Source: Streptomyces sp. TLI_053 (GTDB lineage: Bacteria; Actinomycetota; Actinomycetes; Streptomycetales; Streptomycetaceae). Taken from it: a DNA stretch of 64,000 bases. The stretch's first letter is position 1, and each line of letters begins with the position of its first letter. Location of the stretch: positions 2,622,501 through 2,686,500 of the forward strand of contig NZ_LT629775.1 of NCBI RefSeq assembly GCF_900105395.1, written 5' to 3'. Position numbers and translations under genes: made by a program. The notes beneath the pieces were generated by a model. That model was not told the DNA's origin and did no database searches. It saw only the letters and a program-made list of their open reading frames with translations. Of the stretch, positions 33,566-41,575 are shown piece after piece.

Positions 33566-33779
33566 GCACCTGCGGCCGGTCCGCCTCAACTCTCCCAACT
33601 ACCTTGTGTTTCACCGCAGTTCACGTGTCCGTTCCGGCCAGACGGCGGCCGGTTCGGGCCAGCTCCGGGAAATCGTGGCACCCGGACGACCGAGCGGTGC
33701 CTACGGTCGAGGAGCCTGTTGGCATCCCTTCCGTCGTCAGCCCGCACCTCGCGCACCGCCGAGCCAGGGAGTCCGTACT

Positions 33780-35831
33780 GTGCCGTCCTTGCTGCACTAC
33801 GAGATCGTCGCGGATCCGACATCACTCCGAGCATCGCTCCCGAACGAGCCCTCCGTGGGGACGGTGTACCTGATCGTCTCCAACACCCACCAGGCCCAGG
33901 TGGAGTGGGACTACATCGACGTGGCCCTGCCGCTGCTCGCCCAGTCCTCCGACCTGACCGACACCCCTTCGGCGGTCACCGCCACCATCGAGCGGACGTA
34001 CAACAACCCCTGGGACGACCCGCTGGAGTTCACCTGGGACGCCGCGAACAACTGCTTCCGGGCCCGGCTCTCCCAGGCGCGGCCGTCCACCCGGCAGTTC
34101 GCGCTCCTGGACGCCCACGGCGCGCTGGTGCTGAAGCTGGAGAACATCCCGGTCTCCGAGGGCGCCGGCCTGAGCCTGCTGGAGATCCGCGAGCGGTCCG
34201 GCGGCGGGGACGACAACCTCGCGATGCGGCAGGACCACTACACCACCCACCTCGGGCTGGCGAAGCAGACCCCGCGCGTCCCGCGCAACTTCCGCCCGGA
34301 CAAGTCCCTGCTGGACACCGACGCGGGCGAGCAGCTCGTGCTCCGCTGGGACGGCCCCAACGGCCTCGACTACGCGATCCTCGACCAGACCGGCACCGAG
34401 GTCCACAGCGAACCGGCGGTGGCGGGAGCCGCTCCCGCCCACCAGGAGTACTCCTGGACCACCGCCGCCCCGAAGCGCGGCACCACCTACACCCTGGTCG
34501 CGAAGGCCGCCGGCGGCGGGCCGCAGCGCGGCTACTTCCTCACCACCACCGTGCACGCGGTGGTCCCCGAGTTCGCGGGCGGGACCCGCACCCCGTGGGT
34601 GGAGGGCGTCGCGAACAAGGGCCGGCTGACCCTGACCGCCGACGGCGCGGACGTCCGGACCCCGGCCGGCGACCTGGGCCGGATCACGGCCGACAAGGCC
34701 GACGTCGACAATGTGACGACGAGGGTGGTCCAGGGCCGCACCGACACCGCCGGCTGGCTCACCTTCCCGGACCGCGGCGTCAACGTCTTCCACGGCCACG
34801 ACAGCACCCCCGGCGTCCTCACCGCCGGCCGCGTCGACGCGGACGGCGTCAACACCACCTGGGCGGGCAGCCGCGACGCCGGAAAGGGCTGGCTCGACTT
34901 CACCCAGCCCGGCGCCACCCTCCACAAGGACGGCAACCAGGACCTCGGCACCCTCACCGCGGAGAAGGTGGACGTCAACGGCATCAACACCACCTGGGTC
35001 GGCGACCGCGACGCCGGGAAGGGCTGGATCGGCTTCCCGCAGTCCGGCATCGACGTCCGCAAGGACGGCGGCCAGGACTGGGGCACCGTGCACGCCGACA
35101 AGGCGGACCTGAACGGCATCAACACCAAGTGGGTGCAGGGCCGCGGCACTTCGGACGGCTGGATCGAGTTCCCCGCCGAGGGCGTCCGCGTCCTGCGCGA
35201 CGGCGGCCACGACCTCGGCACCGTCATCGCCGACAAGGCGGACCTGAACGGCCTGAACACCAAGTGGGTCGGCGACCGCGACGGCGGCCACGGCTGGATC
35301 GGCTTCCCCCAGGACGGCATCGACATCCGCAAGGACGGCGGCCAGGGGTGGGGCACCGTGCACGCCGACAAGGCCGACGTCGACGGCATCAACACCAAGT
35401 GGGTTCAGGGCCGCAGCACTTCGGACGGCTGGATCGAGTTCCCCGCCGAGGGCGTCCGCGTCCTGCGCGACGGCGGCCACGACCTCGGCACCGTCACCGC
35501 CGACAAGGCCGACCTCAACGAACTGCACACCGTCGAGGCCCGGGTCTCGGGCGAGGCGCGGGTGAAGGGACTGCTGACCGCCAGCGGCGGGATGAAGCTC
35601 TACCACGACGGCGAGCGGCTGTTCTTCACCATGCCGGACCGGATCATCTTCTACGGCATCAACGAGTTCAAGAAGTGGGTGACCTTCGACCAGGGTGTCG
35701 CGATCGCCTTCCAGAACGGCAGCGTCGAGATGACCGAGAAGTACGGCGTCCTGATCCGCGGCGACGTCCAGATCCAGCAGTCCAGGCTCTCCATCTCCAC
35801 CGGCCATCCGCCGCAGGTCCGCTACCTGTAG
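33780..35831 (+). CDS. Uncharacterised protein with six 45-residue repeats
   Basis: Protein of 683 aa with no recognised family. Residues 1-297 look like two or three beta-rich domains (HYEIVADPTSLRAS, IERTYNNPWDDPLEFTWD). Residues 298-567 are six 45-residue repeats with consensus LGT-x-x-ADKAD-x-NGINTKWV followed by GWI-x-FP-x-x-G-x-x-x-x-x-DGG. A globular C-terminus follows (RIIFYGINEFKKWVTFDQG). No signal peptide or membrane helix. The repeats could form an elongated beta structure as in tail fibres or adhesive filaments, but this is inference. GTG 33780 follows AGGGAG. Confidence 0.75.
   Translation: MPSLLHYEIVADPTSLRASLPNEPSVGTVYLIVSNTHQAQVEWDYIDVALPLLAQSSDLTDTPSAVTATIERTYNNPWDDPLEFTWDAANNCFRARLSQARPSTRQFALLDAHGALVLKLENIPVSEGAGLSLLEIRERSGGGDDNLAMRQDHYTTHLGLAKQTPRVPRNFRPDKSLLDTDAGEQLVLRWDGPNGLDYAILDQTGTEVHSEPAVAGAAPAHQEYSWTTAAPKRGTTYTLVAKAAGGGPQRGYFLTTTVHAVVPEFAGGTRTPWVEGVANKGRLTLTADGADVRTPAGDLGRITADKADVDNVTTRVVQGRTDTAGWLTFPDRGVNVFHGHDSTPGVLTAGRVDADGVNTTWAGSRDAGKGWLDFTQPGATLHKDGNQDLGTLTAEKVDVNGINTTWVGDRDAGKGWIGFPQSGIDVRKDGGQDWGTVHADKADLNGINTKWVQGRGTSDGWIEFPAEGVRVLRDGGHDLGTVIADKADLNGLNTKWVGDRDGGHGWIGFPQDGIDIRKDGGQGWGTVHADKADVDGINTKWVQGRSTSDGWIEFPAEGVRVLRDGGHDLGTVTADKADLNELHTVEARVSGEARVKGLLTASGGMKLYHDGERLFFTMPDRIIFYGINEFKKWVTFDQGVAIAFQNGSVEMTEKYGVLIRGDVQIQQSRLSISTGHPPQVRYL
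34671..35480 (+). repeat. Six tandem 135-bp coding repeats
   Basis: Units start at 34671, 34806, 34941, 35076, 35211 and 35346; a partial seventh begins at 35481. Units 4 and 6 are nearly identical and alternate with the unit-5 type, so a 270-bp pair was duplicated recently. Confidence 0.9.
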
Positions 35832-35838
35832 CGGCCTG

Positions 35839-35875
35839 CCGCGCAGGAAGTCGGGCGGGCCGACTTCCTGCGCGG
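35839..35875. terminator. GCGCAGGAAGTCGG hairpin
   Basis: A 16-bp perfect stem with loop GCGGG lies between the convergent repeat-protein and PIMT-like genes, 8 bp after one stop and 12 bp before the other. Bidirectional terminator of the AGTCGG family. Confidence 0.75.
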
Positions 35876-35886
35876 GTACCTGGCGG

Positions 35887-37011
35887 TCAAAGGCGCCAGG
35901 ACGCCGTCGAGCCGTCCGGCACCGTGAAGGTGACCTCGTGCGAGCCGTCGGGGCCGACCGTGAGGGCGAACCACTCACGGCGGGGCCGGTGGTGGCGCCG
36001 CCAGGCGGTCCAGGCGGACTCCACGAGCTGCCAGAGGTCGCGCGGTCCGCTCGTGGCCACCTCCGACGGGCGGCCCGGGTGGTCCCGGACGGCGGCCGTC
36101 GAGCCGTCCGCCGGGTCGTGCAGCGTGCCGCCGTCCCGCACGACGCTCCGGGACAGGGCGAGGCCGACCCAGAAGGAGAAGGCGTGGTCGTCCAGCACCC
36201 GGGCCCCGACCACGCTGCTCCGGCGCCGGCCCGCGACCGGCGCCGGGGGTCCTGGAACCACCGCACTTCCTTTCGGCCGCAGCGGCATGAACGCGGCGGG
36301 CCGGTGCAGGAACCGGCCCGCCGCGCCACCTCCGGGCAGCTTGGTGAGGCAGGCGACGGCGCCGCCGCCGAGGGCGTTCCCGAGCGGGACGACGATCACC
36401 CCGCCGGTCACGCACTGCTCCAGCCAGGCCGTCGGCAGGCGGCGCACGGAGCAGGTGGCGATGATCCGATCGAACGGCCCGCCCGCCGGTGGCGCGCCCG
36501 CGCCGTCCGCTCCCAGGACGGCAGGCTCGTACCCGATCGCGCGCAGCCGCTCCCGGGCCGCGTCCACCAGCCGCGAGGTGCGGTCGACGGTGGTGACGGT
36601 CCCCCCGCCCGCGAGGCGGCAGAGCAGCGCGGCGTTGTACCCGGTGCCCGTGCCGATCTCCCACACCCGGTCCCCGGGCAGGACGTCGAGGGCGTCCAGC
36701 ATCTCCGCCATCAGTCCGGGGGCGGTGGAGGACGAGGTGGCGTCCCCGGTGACCCCTTCGTCCGGCGCCTCCTCCGCATGCACTCCGCCCACCTCGGTGA
36801 CCAGCACCTCGTCCGCGTACACCGCGCGCAGCCACTCCTCCCCCGGGCCGCGCGTCGGCAGGTACGTCCCGCCGTCGCGCCGGTAGAAGGCGGGGACGAA
36901 CGGATGCCTCGGCACATTGAGGAAGGCCTCGACCACCCGGGAGGAGAGGACGGACGCGCCCCGCTCGATCTCCCGGGCGAGCCCGATCCTCGCTTCGAGT
37001 TCTGCGGTCAT
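35887..37011 (-). CDS. tgmC: PIMT-like methyltransferase of graspetide cluster
   Basis: Protein of 374 aa. Residues about 20-235 match protein-L-isoaspartate O-methyltransferase: RHPFVPAFY, SSSTAPGLMAEMLDAL, SAM motif VWEIGTGTGYNAALL, FDRIIATCSV. A C-terminal extension of about 140 aa distinguishes it from housekeeping enzymes and is typical of PIMTs next to ATP-grasp RiPP ligases, where they methylate an Asp of the cyclised peptide, leading to an aspartimide. Its ATG overlaps the ligase stop by ATGA. Third gene of the precursor-ligase-methyltransferase operon. Confidence 0.88.
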   Translation of the reverse strand: MTAELEARIGLAREIERGASVLSSRVVEAFLNVPRHPFVPAFYRRDGGTYLPTRGPGEEWLRAVYADEVLVTEVGGVHAEEAPDEGVTGDATSSSTAPGLMAEMLDALDVLPGDRVWEIGTGTGYNAALLCRLAGGGTVTTVDRTSRLVDAARERLRAIGYEPAVLGADGAGAPPAGGPFDRIIATCSVRRLPTAWLEQCVTGGVIVVPLGNALGGGAVACLTKLPGGGAAGRFLHRPAAFMPLRPKGSAVVPGPPAPVAGRRRSSVVGARVLDDHAFSFWVGLALSRSVVRDGGTLHDPADGSTAAVRDHPGRPSEVATSGPRDLWQLVESAWTAWRRHHRPRREWFALTVGPDGSHEVTFTVPDGSTASWRL

Positions 37012-37979
37012 GCATCGGTGCCTTCCAAGTAGTCACAGATGGCGGCGGTGACGGGCAGCCCCGTCGCCTGTTCGACGAACCCGTACTGCCCGTTGGGGTT
37101 GACCTCCAGGAACACCCACTCCCCTGCCGGGGTCACCACGAAATCGAACGCCCCGTACGGGAGCCCGAGTTGCTCCAGCATGCGGTGTACCGCTGCTGCT
37201 ACTGCGGCGGGCGGCTCGCACACCCGGTAGTCGAGGCTGTCGTAGTCGCTGCGCCAGTCGACTCGGGCCGCCTCCGAGCCCGCGTGGATCTCCGCGGCGA
37301 AGAGCCGCCGCCCGACGGCCGTGAGCCGGACCTCGTACGCCTTCGGCACCCACTCCTGGAACAGGTGGGCGGTGGTGGCGATCGACGGATGACCGACGTC
37401 CTGCGGCCGGAGCAGGCTCGCGTAGACCGCCACCGACCGCCCGCCGACGGTCCACCGGACCGGGGCGAACGGCTTGTAGACGACCGGCCCGCCGATCCGC
37501 TCGGCGAACTCCCGGGCGCGGTCAGGGCAGTTGGTGATCAGTGTGCGCGGCACCCGCAGCCCGCAGCCGGCGGCCACCCGGAGTTGCAGCGGCTTCGACT
37601 CGGCCTCGGCCGCCCGGCCCGGCGGCGGCAGCCACCGGGCCGGGAGCGCCGCCAGCAGGCCGCCGAAGCCCCGCCGGGCTTCGGCGGCCGCCACCGCCCG
37701 CGCCTCTTCGGGGACTTCGGGTGGGAACTCGGCGGGGGTGGGCCGCCGGTAGTAGACGGAGCGGACGGCCGCCGGATCGAGGACCCGGCGGCCGGTCACC
37801 AGCTCCCCGTGCCACCCGGCCGGACCGTCGAGGCCCGCCGCCACAGCGAGCCTCGACGGGAACCAGGCTGTGTCCGCCCGGAAGACCGGCACCGCCCGCC
37901 GGTTGAGCTCCTCGATCACCAGATCGGCGGTCGGGTCGAACGTCCCCGTGAGCACGAGGACGGTTGTGGAAACGGACAT
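37008..37979 (-). CDS. tgmB: ATP-grasp RiPP maturase (graspetide ligase)
   Basis: ATP-grasp ligase of 323 aa in the MvdC/MvdD/TgmB group. Features: N-terminal VLVLTGTFDPTADLVIEEL, YYRRPTP, ESKPLQLRVAAGCGLRVPRT, VVYKPF (ATP Lys), LFQEWVPKAYEVRLTAVG (adenine hinge), and metal-binding GAFDFVVTP and WVFLEVNPNGQ. It should activate Asp/Glu carboxylates of the core peptide as acyl phosphates and join them to Thr/Ser/Lys side chains. It lies 1 bp after the precursor gene and overlaps the methyltransferase gene. Confidence 0.93.
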   Translation of the reverse strand: MSVSTTVLVLTGTFDPTADLVIEELNRRAVPVFRADTAWFPSRLAVAAGLDGPAGWHGELVTGRRVLDPAAVRSVYYRRPTPAEFPPEVPEEARAVAAAEARRGFGGLLAALPARWLPPPGRAAEAESKPLQLRVAAGCGLRVPRTLITNCPDRAREFAERIGGPVVYKPFAPVRWTVGGRSVAVYASLLRPQDVGHPSIATTAHLFQEWVPKAYEVRLTAVGRRLFAAEIHAGSEAARVDWRSDYDSLDYRVCEPPAAVAAAVHRMLEQLGLPYGAFDFVVTPAGEWVFLEVNPNGQYGFVEQATGLPVTAAICDYLEGTDA

Positions 37980-37980
37980 C

Positions 37981-38241
37981 TCAGTCGTTGCTGCTTCCGG
38001 GATCGTCCGGCGCGTCCATCTCGCCGGAGGGCTGCGTCGGACCGTAGGTCTTGGGCGGGTTGCTGGTCATGTAGACACCGGGCGGCAGACCCGCGTAGGT
38101 ACAGGTCTGCGTCTCCTCGTCGTACGCGAGGTCGGCGGCGAGGATGCCTCCGGTCCCCGTGACCGGGCTCAGGAACCGGAACGCGAACGGACTTCCCGGG
38201 CCGACGATGCCGTCGAGCACCGGCAGTGCTGCGGTGGACAT
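37981..38241 (-). CDS. tgmA: Graspetide precursor peptide
   Basis: Peptide of 86 aa of the ATP-grasp-modified RiPP family. The leader contains the recognition-like PFAFRFLSP and a YDEETQTCTYAGLPPGVYM segment. The probable core is the C-terminal 28 residues, KTYGPTQPSGEMDAPDDPG being its centre: hydroxyl donors T, T, S come first and carboxylates E, D, D, D follow, the order expected for omega-ester rings. GAGGGG precedes the ATG. First gene of the operon; the neighbouring XRE-DUF5753 gene upstream may control it. Confidence 0.88.
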   Translation of the reverse strand: MSTAALPVLDGIVGPGSPFAFRFLSPVTGTGGILAADLAYDEETQTCTYAGLPPGVYMTSNPPKTYGPTQPSGEMDAPDDPGSSND

Positions 38242-38313
38242 GGGTGCCCCTCACCTTCTGCTCACCGAATCGCGGTGGGCGAGGTTCAAGGTAGGGGTCG
38301 ATTCGACGGTTCG

Positions 38314-39141
38314 TCAGAAACTTTCTCGTTGCTGCAAGAACTCGTCCCGGAGCACCGCGAGCATCGAACGCATCGGCTCGCCGTCGAGTGCCACCTGTTC
38401 GAACCTCCGGAAGCGGGAGAGATAGAGATCCACGTCCTTGGGATCGCCCGTCGAGATCTCGGCGTGCGGGATCTCCACGATGACCAGCCGAGTGTCGTAG
38501 ACGATGAAGGAGGAGGAGCTGACCTCCGTCATCCTTGCCGCGAGCGGAACAACACCGATGTGCACGTTCGAAAGTCGGGACAGCGTGATGATCCTGTCGA
38601 TCTGCAGCGCCATTTCCGCCGGCGAGACGATCAGCCAGCGCAGCACGGACTCGGTGATCAGGTAGCGGAAGGTCTTCCGGGAGTCGAACAGCACCGATTG
38701 CCGTTCCAACCGAGCGGCGGTCGTGCGCGCCAGGACGTCAGGAGTCAGCCCCTTGGGGGCGAGAACGGCTCGGACGTACTCCGGGGTCTGGCAGAGACCG
38801 GGAACGCAGGATGGCTGGAACACCCGCTGGACCTCGGTCTCCGCCTCGATGGCCCGGATGCTGTCCTGGTGGTGGTGAAAGCCCGTTCGCCGGAAGAAGC
38901 GCCAGGCCACGGCCTCGGTCGCCGCGCGGCGGGCAGTCTCGACCAGCTCGGCACGGACGTCGTCGGGAACGCCGATGGCGATGAGGATCCGCTCGACGTC
39001 GATGGTGGAGGGCTTGGCCTTGCCCGTCTCGATCCTGCTCAGCTTGGAGGGCGACATGGCGGCGCCGCGGGCGACCGCCTTGGCCTCTTTCCCGGCCCTC
39101 TGCCGAAGATCCCGCAGGGTACCGCCAATATCGATCGTCAT
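38314..39141 (-). CDS. XRE-family regulator with DUF5753
   Basis: DNA-binding protein of 275 aa. HTH at residues about 5-60 (AKAVARGAAMSPSKLSRIET), followed by the DUF5753 domain that ends most actinomycete WhiJ/Scr1-like proteins (FQPSCVPGLCQTPEYVRAVL, RQSVLF, LRWLIVSPAEMALQIDRI). Co-oriented with and 72 bp upstream of the graspetide precursor gene, so it may regulate it or be co-transcribed. No DUF397 partner adjoins. A second family member is at 39928. Confidence 0.9.
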   Translation of the reverse strand: MTIDIGGTLRDLRQRAGKEAKAVARGAAMSPSKLSRIETGKAKPSTIDVERILIAIGVPDDVRAELVETARRAATEAVAWRFFRRTGFHHHQDSIRAIEAETEVQRVFQPSCVPGLCQTPEYVRAVLAPKGLTPDVLARTTAARLERQSVLFDSRKTFRYLITESVLRWLIVSPAEMALQIDRIITLSRLSNVHIGVVPLAARMTEVSSSSFIVYDTRLVIVEIPHAEISTGDPKDVDLYLSRFRRFEQVALDGEPMRSMLAVLRDEFLQQRESF

Positions 39142-39215
39142 GCCGGTTCATGCTCCCGACTCCCGCCTGTCGGCAGCAAGCGCAGTTTCGTGCGACAACG
39201 CGAAATCGGCTCGCC

Positions 39216-39248
39216 GCGCAGGAAGTCGGGCGGTCCGACTTCCTGCGC
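39216..39248 (-). terminator. GCGCAGGAAGTCGG hairpin
   Basis: A perfect 14-bp stem with loop GCGGT begins 1 bp after the stop codon of the DUF3995-like gene on the minus strand. Confidence 0.75.
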
Positions 39249-39249
39249 G

Positions 39250-39831
39250 TCAGCCGAGGCCCGTGGCCGTGGAGGCCAGGGAGAGGAGGAGGGCGCCGAG
39301 GGCGCCGGCGGTGGCGAGGAGACGGGTGGGGCGGCGGTCGTCGTGGAGGCGGAGGTATCGGGCGGTCGCGGCAGCGAAGGCCAGGCCACCGGCGATGAAC
39401 CACGGGCCCCACAGGTAGAGGTACCAACGGGTGAGGCCGGCCAGGTCGGGGGCGACGGTGGCGGCACCGGTCTCGACGAGGATGCCGTGAACGACGAAGA
39501 GGCCGCCGTGCCAGACGAGGAGGACGGCCGCACCGCCGCCGCAGAACTCCAGGAAGCGGCCCGCCACCCGGCCCTGGAGGCGGGTCAGACCGATACCGAT
39601 CGCCGCACCGAGGAGCTTGAGGAATCCCGTCACCCACAGGACGGCCAGGAACCACGGCACCCGGTCCTGGGCGAGCCGCACCAGCTCGGGCGCCACCGTC
39701 GACCGCGCGCCGAAGGTACTCCCCGCCGCCCAGAGGAAGCTGGGCACCGCGAACAGCACCCCCCACACCGCGACCGCGTACCCCCACCGCGCCCCCGGCC
39801 GGACGTCCCCCGCACTGCCCTTGATCGCCAT
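39250..39831 (-). CDS. Four-helix membrane protein, DUF3995-like
   Basis: Membrane protein of 193 aa with four to five helices (YAVAVWGVLFAVPSFLWAAG, PWFLAVLWVTGFLKLLGAAI, VLLVWHGGLFVVHGILV, LLATAGALGALLLSLAST). It matches the DUF3995 pattern common in actinomycetes; function unknown. Its stop codon abuts an AGTCGG-type terminator. A 30-bp fragment of its 5' end reappears at 43603-43634. Confidence 0.75.
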   Translation of the reverse strand: MAIKGSAGDVRPGARWGYAVAVWGVLFAVPSFLWAAGSTFGARSTVAPELVRLAQDRVPWFLAVLWVTGFLKLLGAAIGIGLTRLQGRVAGRFLEFCGGGAAVLLVWHGGLFVVHGILVETGAATVAPDLAGLTRWYLYLWGPWFIAGGLAFAAATARYLRLHDDRRPTRLLATAGALGALLLSLASTATGLG

Positions 39832-39859
39832 GACTCCACGGTGGCGATTCCGGGGACCC

Positions 39860-39887
39860 GGGGGATCGTCCCCGGGGACGATCCCCC
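39860..39887 (-). terminator. Perfect 28-nt palindrome
   Basis: GGGGGATCGTCCCC followed directly by its reverse complement lies 41-68 bp after the XRE-DUF5753 stop on the minus strand; likely terminator of the three-gene operon upstream. Confidence 0.6.
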
Positions 39888-39927
39888 TCCCCCGCGCGAG
39901 CCACCCCGGCCGGCGGGACCGCCCTCC

Positions 39928-40764
39928 CTAGAGGTGGTCGTGGTCGTGCAGGTACTCGTCCCGGACGGCTTCGACCGCCGCCCTCATCCTGGCGTCGTAG
40001 ACAGCCACTGCGGCGAAGCGCTCGAAGGTGTCCAGGTAGGTCGCGAGATCCTTGGGATTGCGCGTGGTGATCTCCGAGTGGAACGTCTCGACGATGACGA
40101 GGCGGTCGTCGTGGAGACTGAAGCAGGTCATGGGGAAATCCGGCATCCGGGCACCCTGGGGCAGCAGACCGAGAACTACGTTGGGGAGCCGGGAGAGTGA
40201 CACGAGCCGGTCCAACTGCACAGCCATGACGGTCGAGTCGCAGATCCTCCACCGGAGTACGTGCTCACAGATGAGGAGATGGAAAGACCGGCCGGGATCG
40301 TGAAGCGCCTGTTGCCGGGCCAGTCGTGCGGCGGTAGTCCGAGTCCGCGATTCCTCGGACAGATCGGGCGAGAGATCGAAGACCGCCGAGATGTACTCCG
40401 GAGTCTGGAGCAGCCCTGGAATCAACTGTCCCTGAAAGAGCTTGAGTTCCCGGGTTCTGTCTTCGACGGCCTGGATCGCCTGCTGATGCTTCCAGAAGCC
40501 CGTGCGACGGATGAGCCGCCAGGCGGTCTCCTCGGTCGCGGCAGAACGAGCCTGTGCCAGGAACTGTTCCTTCGCCGCGCGCGAGACGCCGAGTGCCGTG
40601 AGGACGAGATCGACGTCCAGGACACTCGGGAGCACCTTGCCGTGCTCGATCTTGCTCAGCTTGCCCGGAGACATGGAAGCCCTGCGGGCCACCGCGTCCC
40701 CGGTCAGTCCCGAGGCATCACGCAGGGCTCGCAGGGCCTTTCCGATGTCGTCGGGAGCACTCAA
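39928..40764 (-). CDS. XRE-family regulator with DUF5753 (paralogue)
   Basis: Protein of 278 aa related to the one at 38314: HTH GDAVARRASMSPGKLSKIEH, then DUF5753 with LFQGQLIPGLLQTPEYISAV, ARLARQQALHD and LLICEHVLRWR. Its ATG overlaps the DUF6879 gene by ATGA, so it is translated together with that protein and the 70-aa protein before it. Regulator genes of this type commonly control a small neighbouring protein or work as a pair with it. Confidence 0.9.
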   Translation of the reverse strand: MSAPDDIGKALRALRDASGLTGDAVARRASMSPGKLSKIEHGKVLPSVLDVDLVLTALGVSRAAKEQFLAQARSAATEETAWRLIRRTGFWKHQQAIQAVEDRTRELKLFQGQLIPGLLQTPEYISAVFDLSPDLSEESRTRTTAARLARQQALHDPGRSFHLLICEHVLRWRICDSTVMAVQLDRLVSLSRLPNVVLGLLPQGARMPDFPMTCFSLHDDRLVIVETFHSEITTRNPKDLATYLDTFERFAAVAVYDARMRAAVEAVRDEYLHDHDHL

Positions 40765-41273
40765 GACGGGAGCTGCCGCCAGTAGTCGGCGAACGGGGTC
40801 GCGTGGGTCTGGGCGATGTCCCGGTAGCGGCGGTACTCGGGGGCGGCCTCAGCGGGGAGACGTTCGGCTCCGAGGAACTTGCCGCCCGTCGTGTAGTGCA
40901 TGCGGTAGACCTCGGTGTCGTCGAACAGCCAGAAGTCGTGCTCCGGAAGGCCCGTCACCTGCTGGGTGGCGCGGTCGATGATCCCGATGGTCTCGCCCGC
41001 CGTGATGTTCCCCGGGTAGGCGGAGAGTTCGTAGCGGAGGTAGTCGGTCAGCGGGGAGGTGAGGACGTGAACGCGGGCCACCGCCTTGCCGAGATCCGTC
41101 ATTGACCGGACCCACGGGTTGTCGTGCCACTCGGCCGGCATCGGCTCGTCCGCGAGGAAGGCCGCGAACTCCTCCTGCTCCTCCTCGACGTCGTACAGGT
41201 CCAGCGTCTCCAGCCGGAACGCGGTGCGGTGGAATCGTTCGAAGAGCAGAGCGAATTCAGTTCCGTCGAGCAC
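40761..41273 (-). CDS. DUF6879-like protein
   Basis: Acidic cytoplasmic protein of 170 aa, typical of the DUF6879 family found beside XRE-DUF5753 genes: FERFHRTAFRLETLDLYDV, WHDNPWVRSMTDLG, VHVLTSPLTDYLRYEL, DFWLFDDTEVYRMHY. Function unknown; the partner context suggests a signalling or anti-regulator role. GTG 41273 follows GGAGGA and overlaps the 70-aa gene by 17 bp. Confidence 0.8.
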   Translation of the reverse strand: MLDGTEFALLFERFHRTAFRLETLDLYDVEEEQEEFAAFLADEPMPAEWHDNPWVRSMTDLGKAVARVHVLTSPLTDYLRYELSAYPGNITAGETIGIIDRATQQVTGLPEHDFWLFDDTEVYRMHYTTGGKFLGAERLPAEAAPEYRRYRDIAQTHATPFADYWRQLPS

Positions 41274-41469
41274 GGAAGTACTCCTCCAATACGCTGACGG
41301 GCACGCGGACGACGGTCTCGCCCTCGGGAAGGCCGATCTGGGCGAGCTGCTCGGCGTCGGTGACCACGTAACCCTGGACCAGGAAGGCGGTTTCGTCCTC
41401 CGTCCCCCACAGCGTCGGGCACGTGCCGTTCTTGCAGTCCGGGTCTCCGGACAGTTTCCGCAGGGGCAC
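41257..41469 (-). CDS. Small CxxxxC protein leading the DUF6879-XRE operon
   Basis: Protein of 70 aa: basic N-terminus VPLRKLSGDP, a CKNGTC pair of cysteines, then a compact segment ending VPVSVLEEYFRARRN. GTG 41469 is chosen because AGGAGGA lies 5 nt upstream and longer in-frame versions have no ribosome site. It could be a small ligand- or metal-binding partner of the DUF6879 protein. A degraded copy of its 5' end and upstream region is at about 43452-43586. Confidence 0.75.
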   Translation of the reverse strand: MPLRKLSGDPDCKNGTCPTLWGTEDETAFLVQGYVVTDAEQLAQIGLPEGETVVRVPVSVLEEYFRARRN

Positions 41470-41536
41470 TCTGCTCCTCCTCGTTCCGGCGTCGAGCTGA
41501 TGCTTCACGCTCGGGCGGCCGGGGCGCAAGGTCATC

Positions 41537-41558
41537 GGCTTTCCGCTACGGGAAAGCC
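41537..41558. promoter_or_regulatory. GGCTTTCC/GGAAAGCC inverted repeat
   Basis: An 8-bp inverted repeat with a 6-nt loop lies 68-89 bp upstream of the 70-aa gene. It is conserved (10-bp arms) in the degraded copy at 43551-43576, which argues for a functional site. Confidence 0.5.
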
Positions 41559-41575
41559 AGGAGTGCCTCGTGGCG

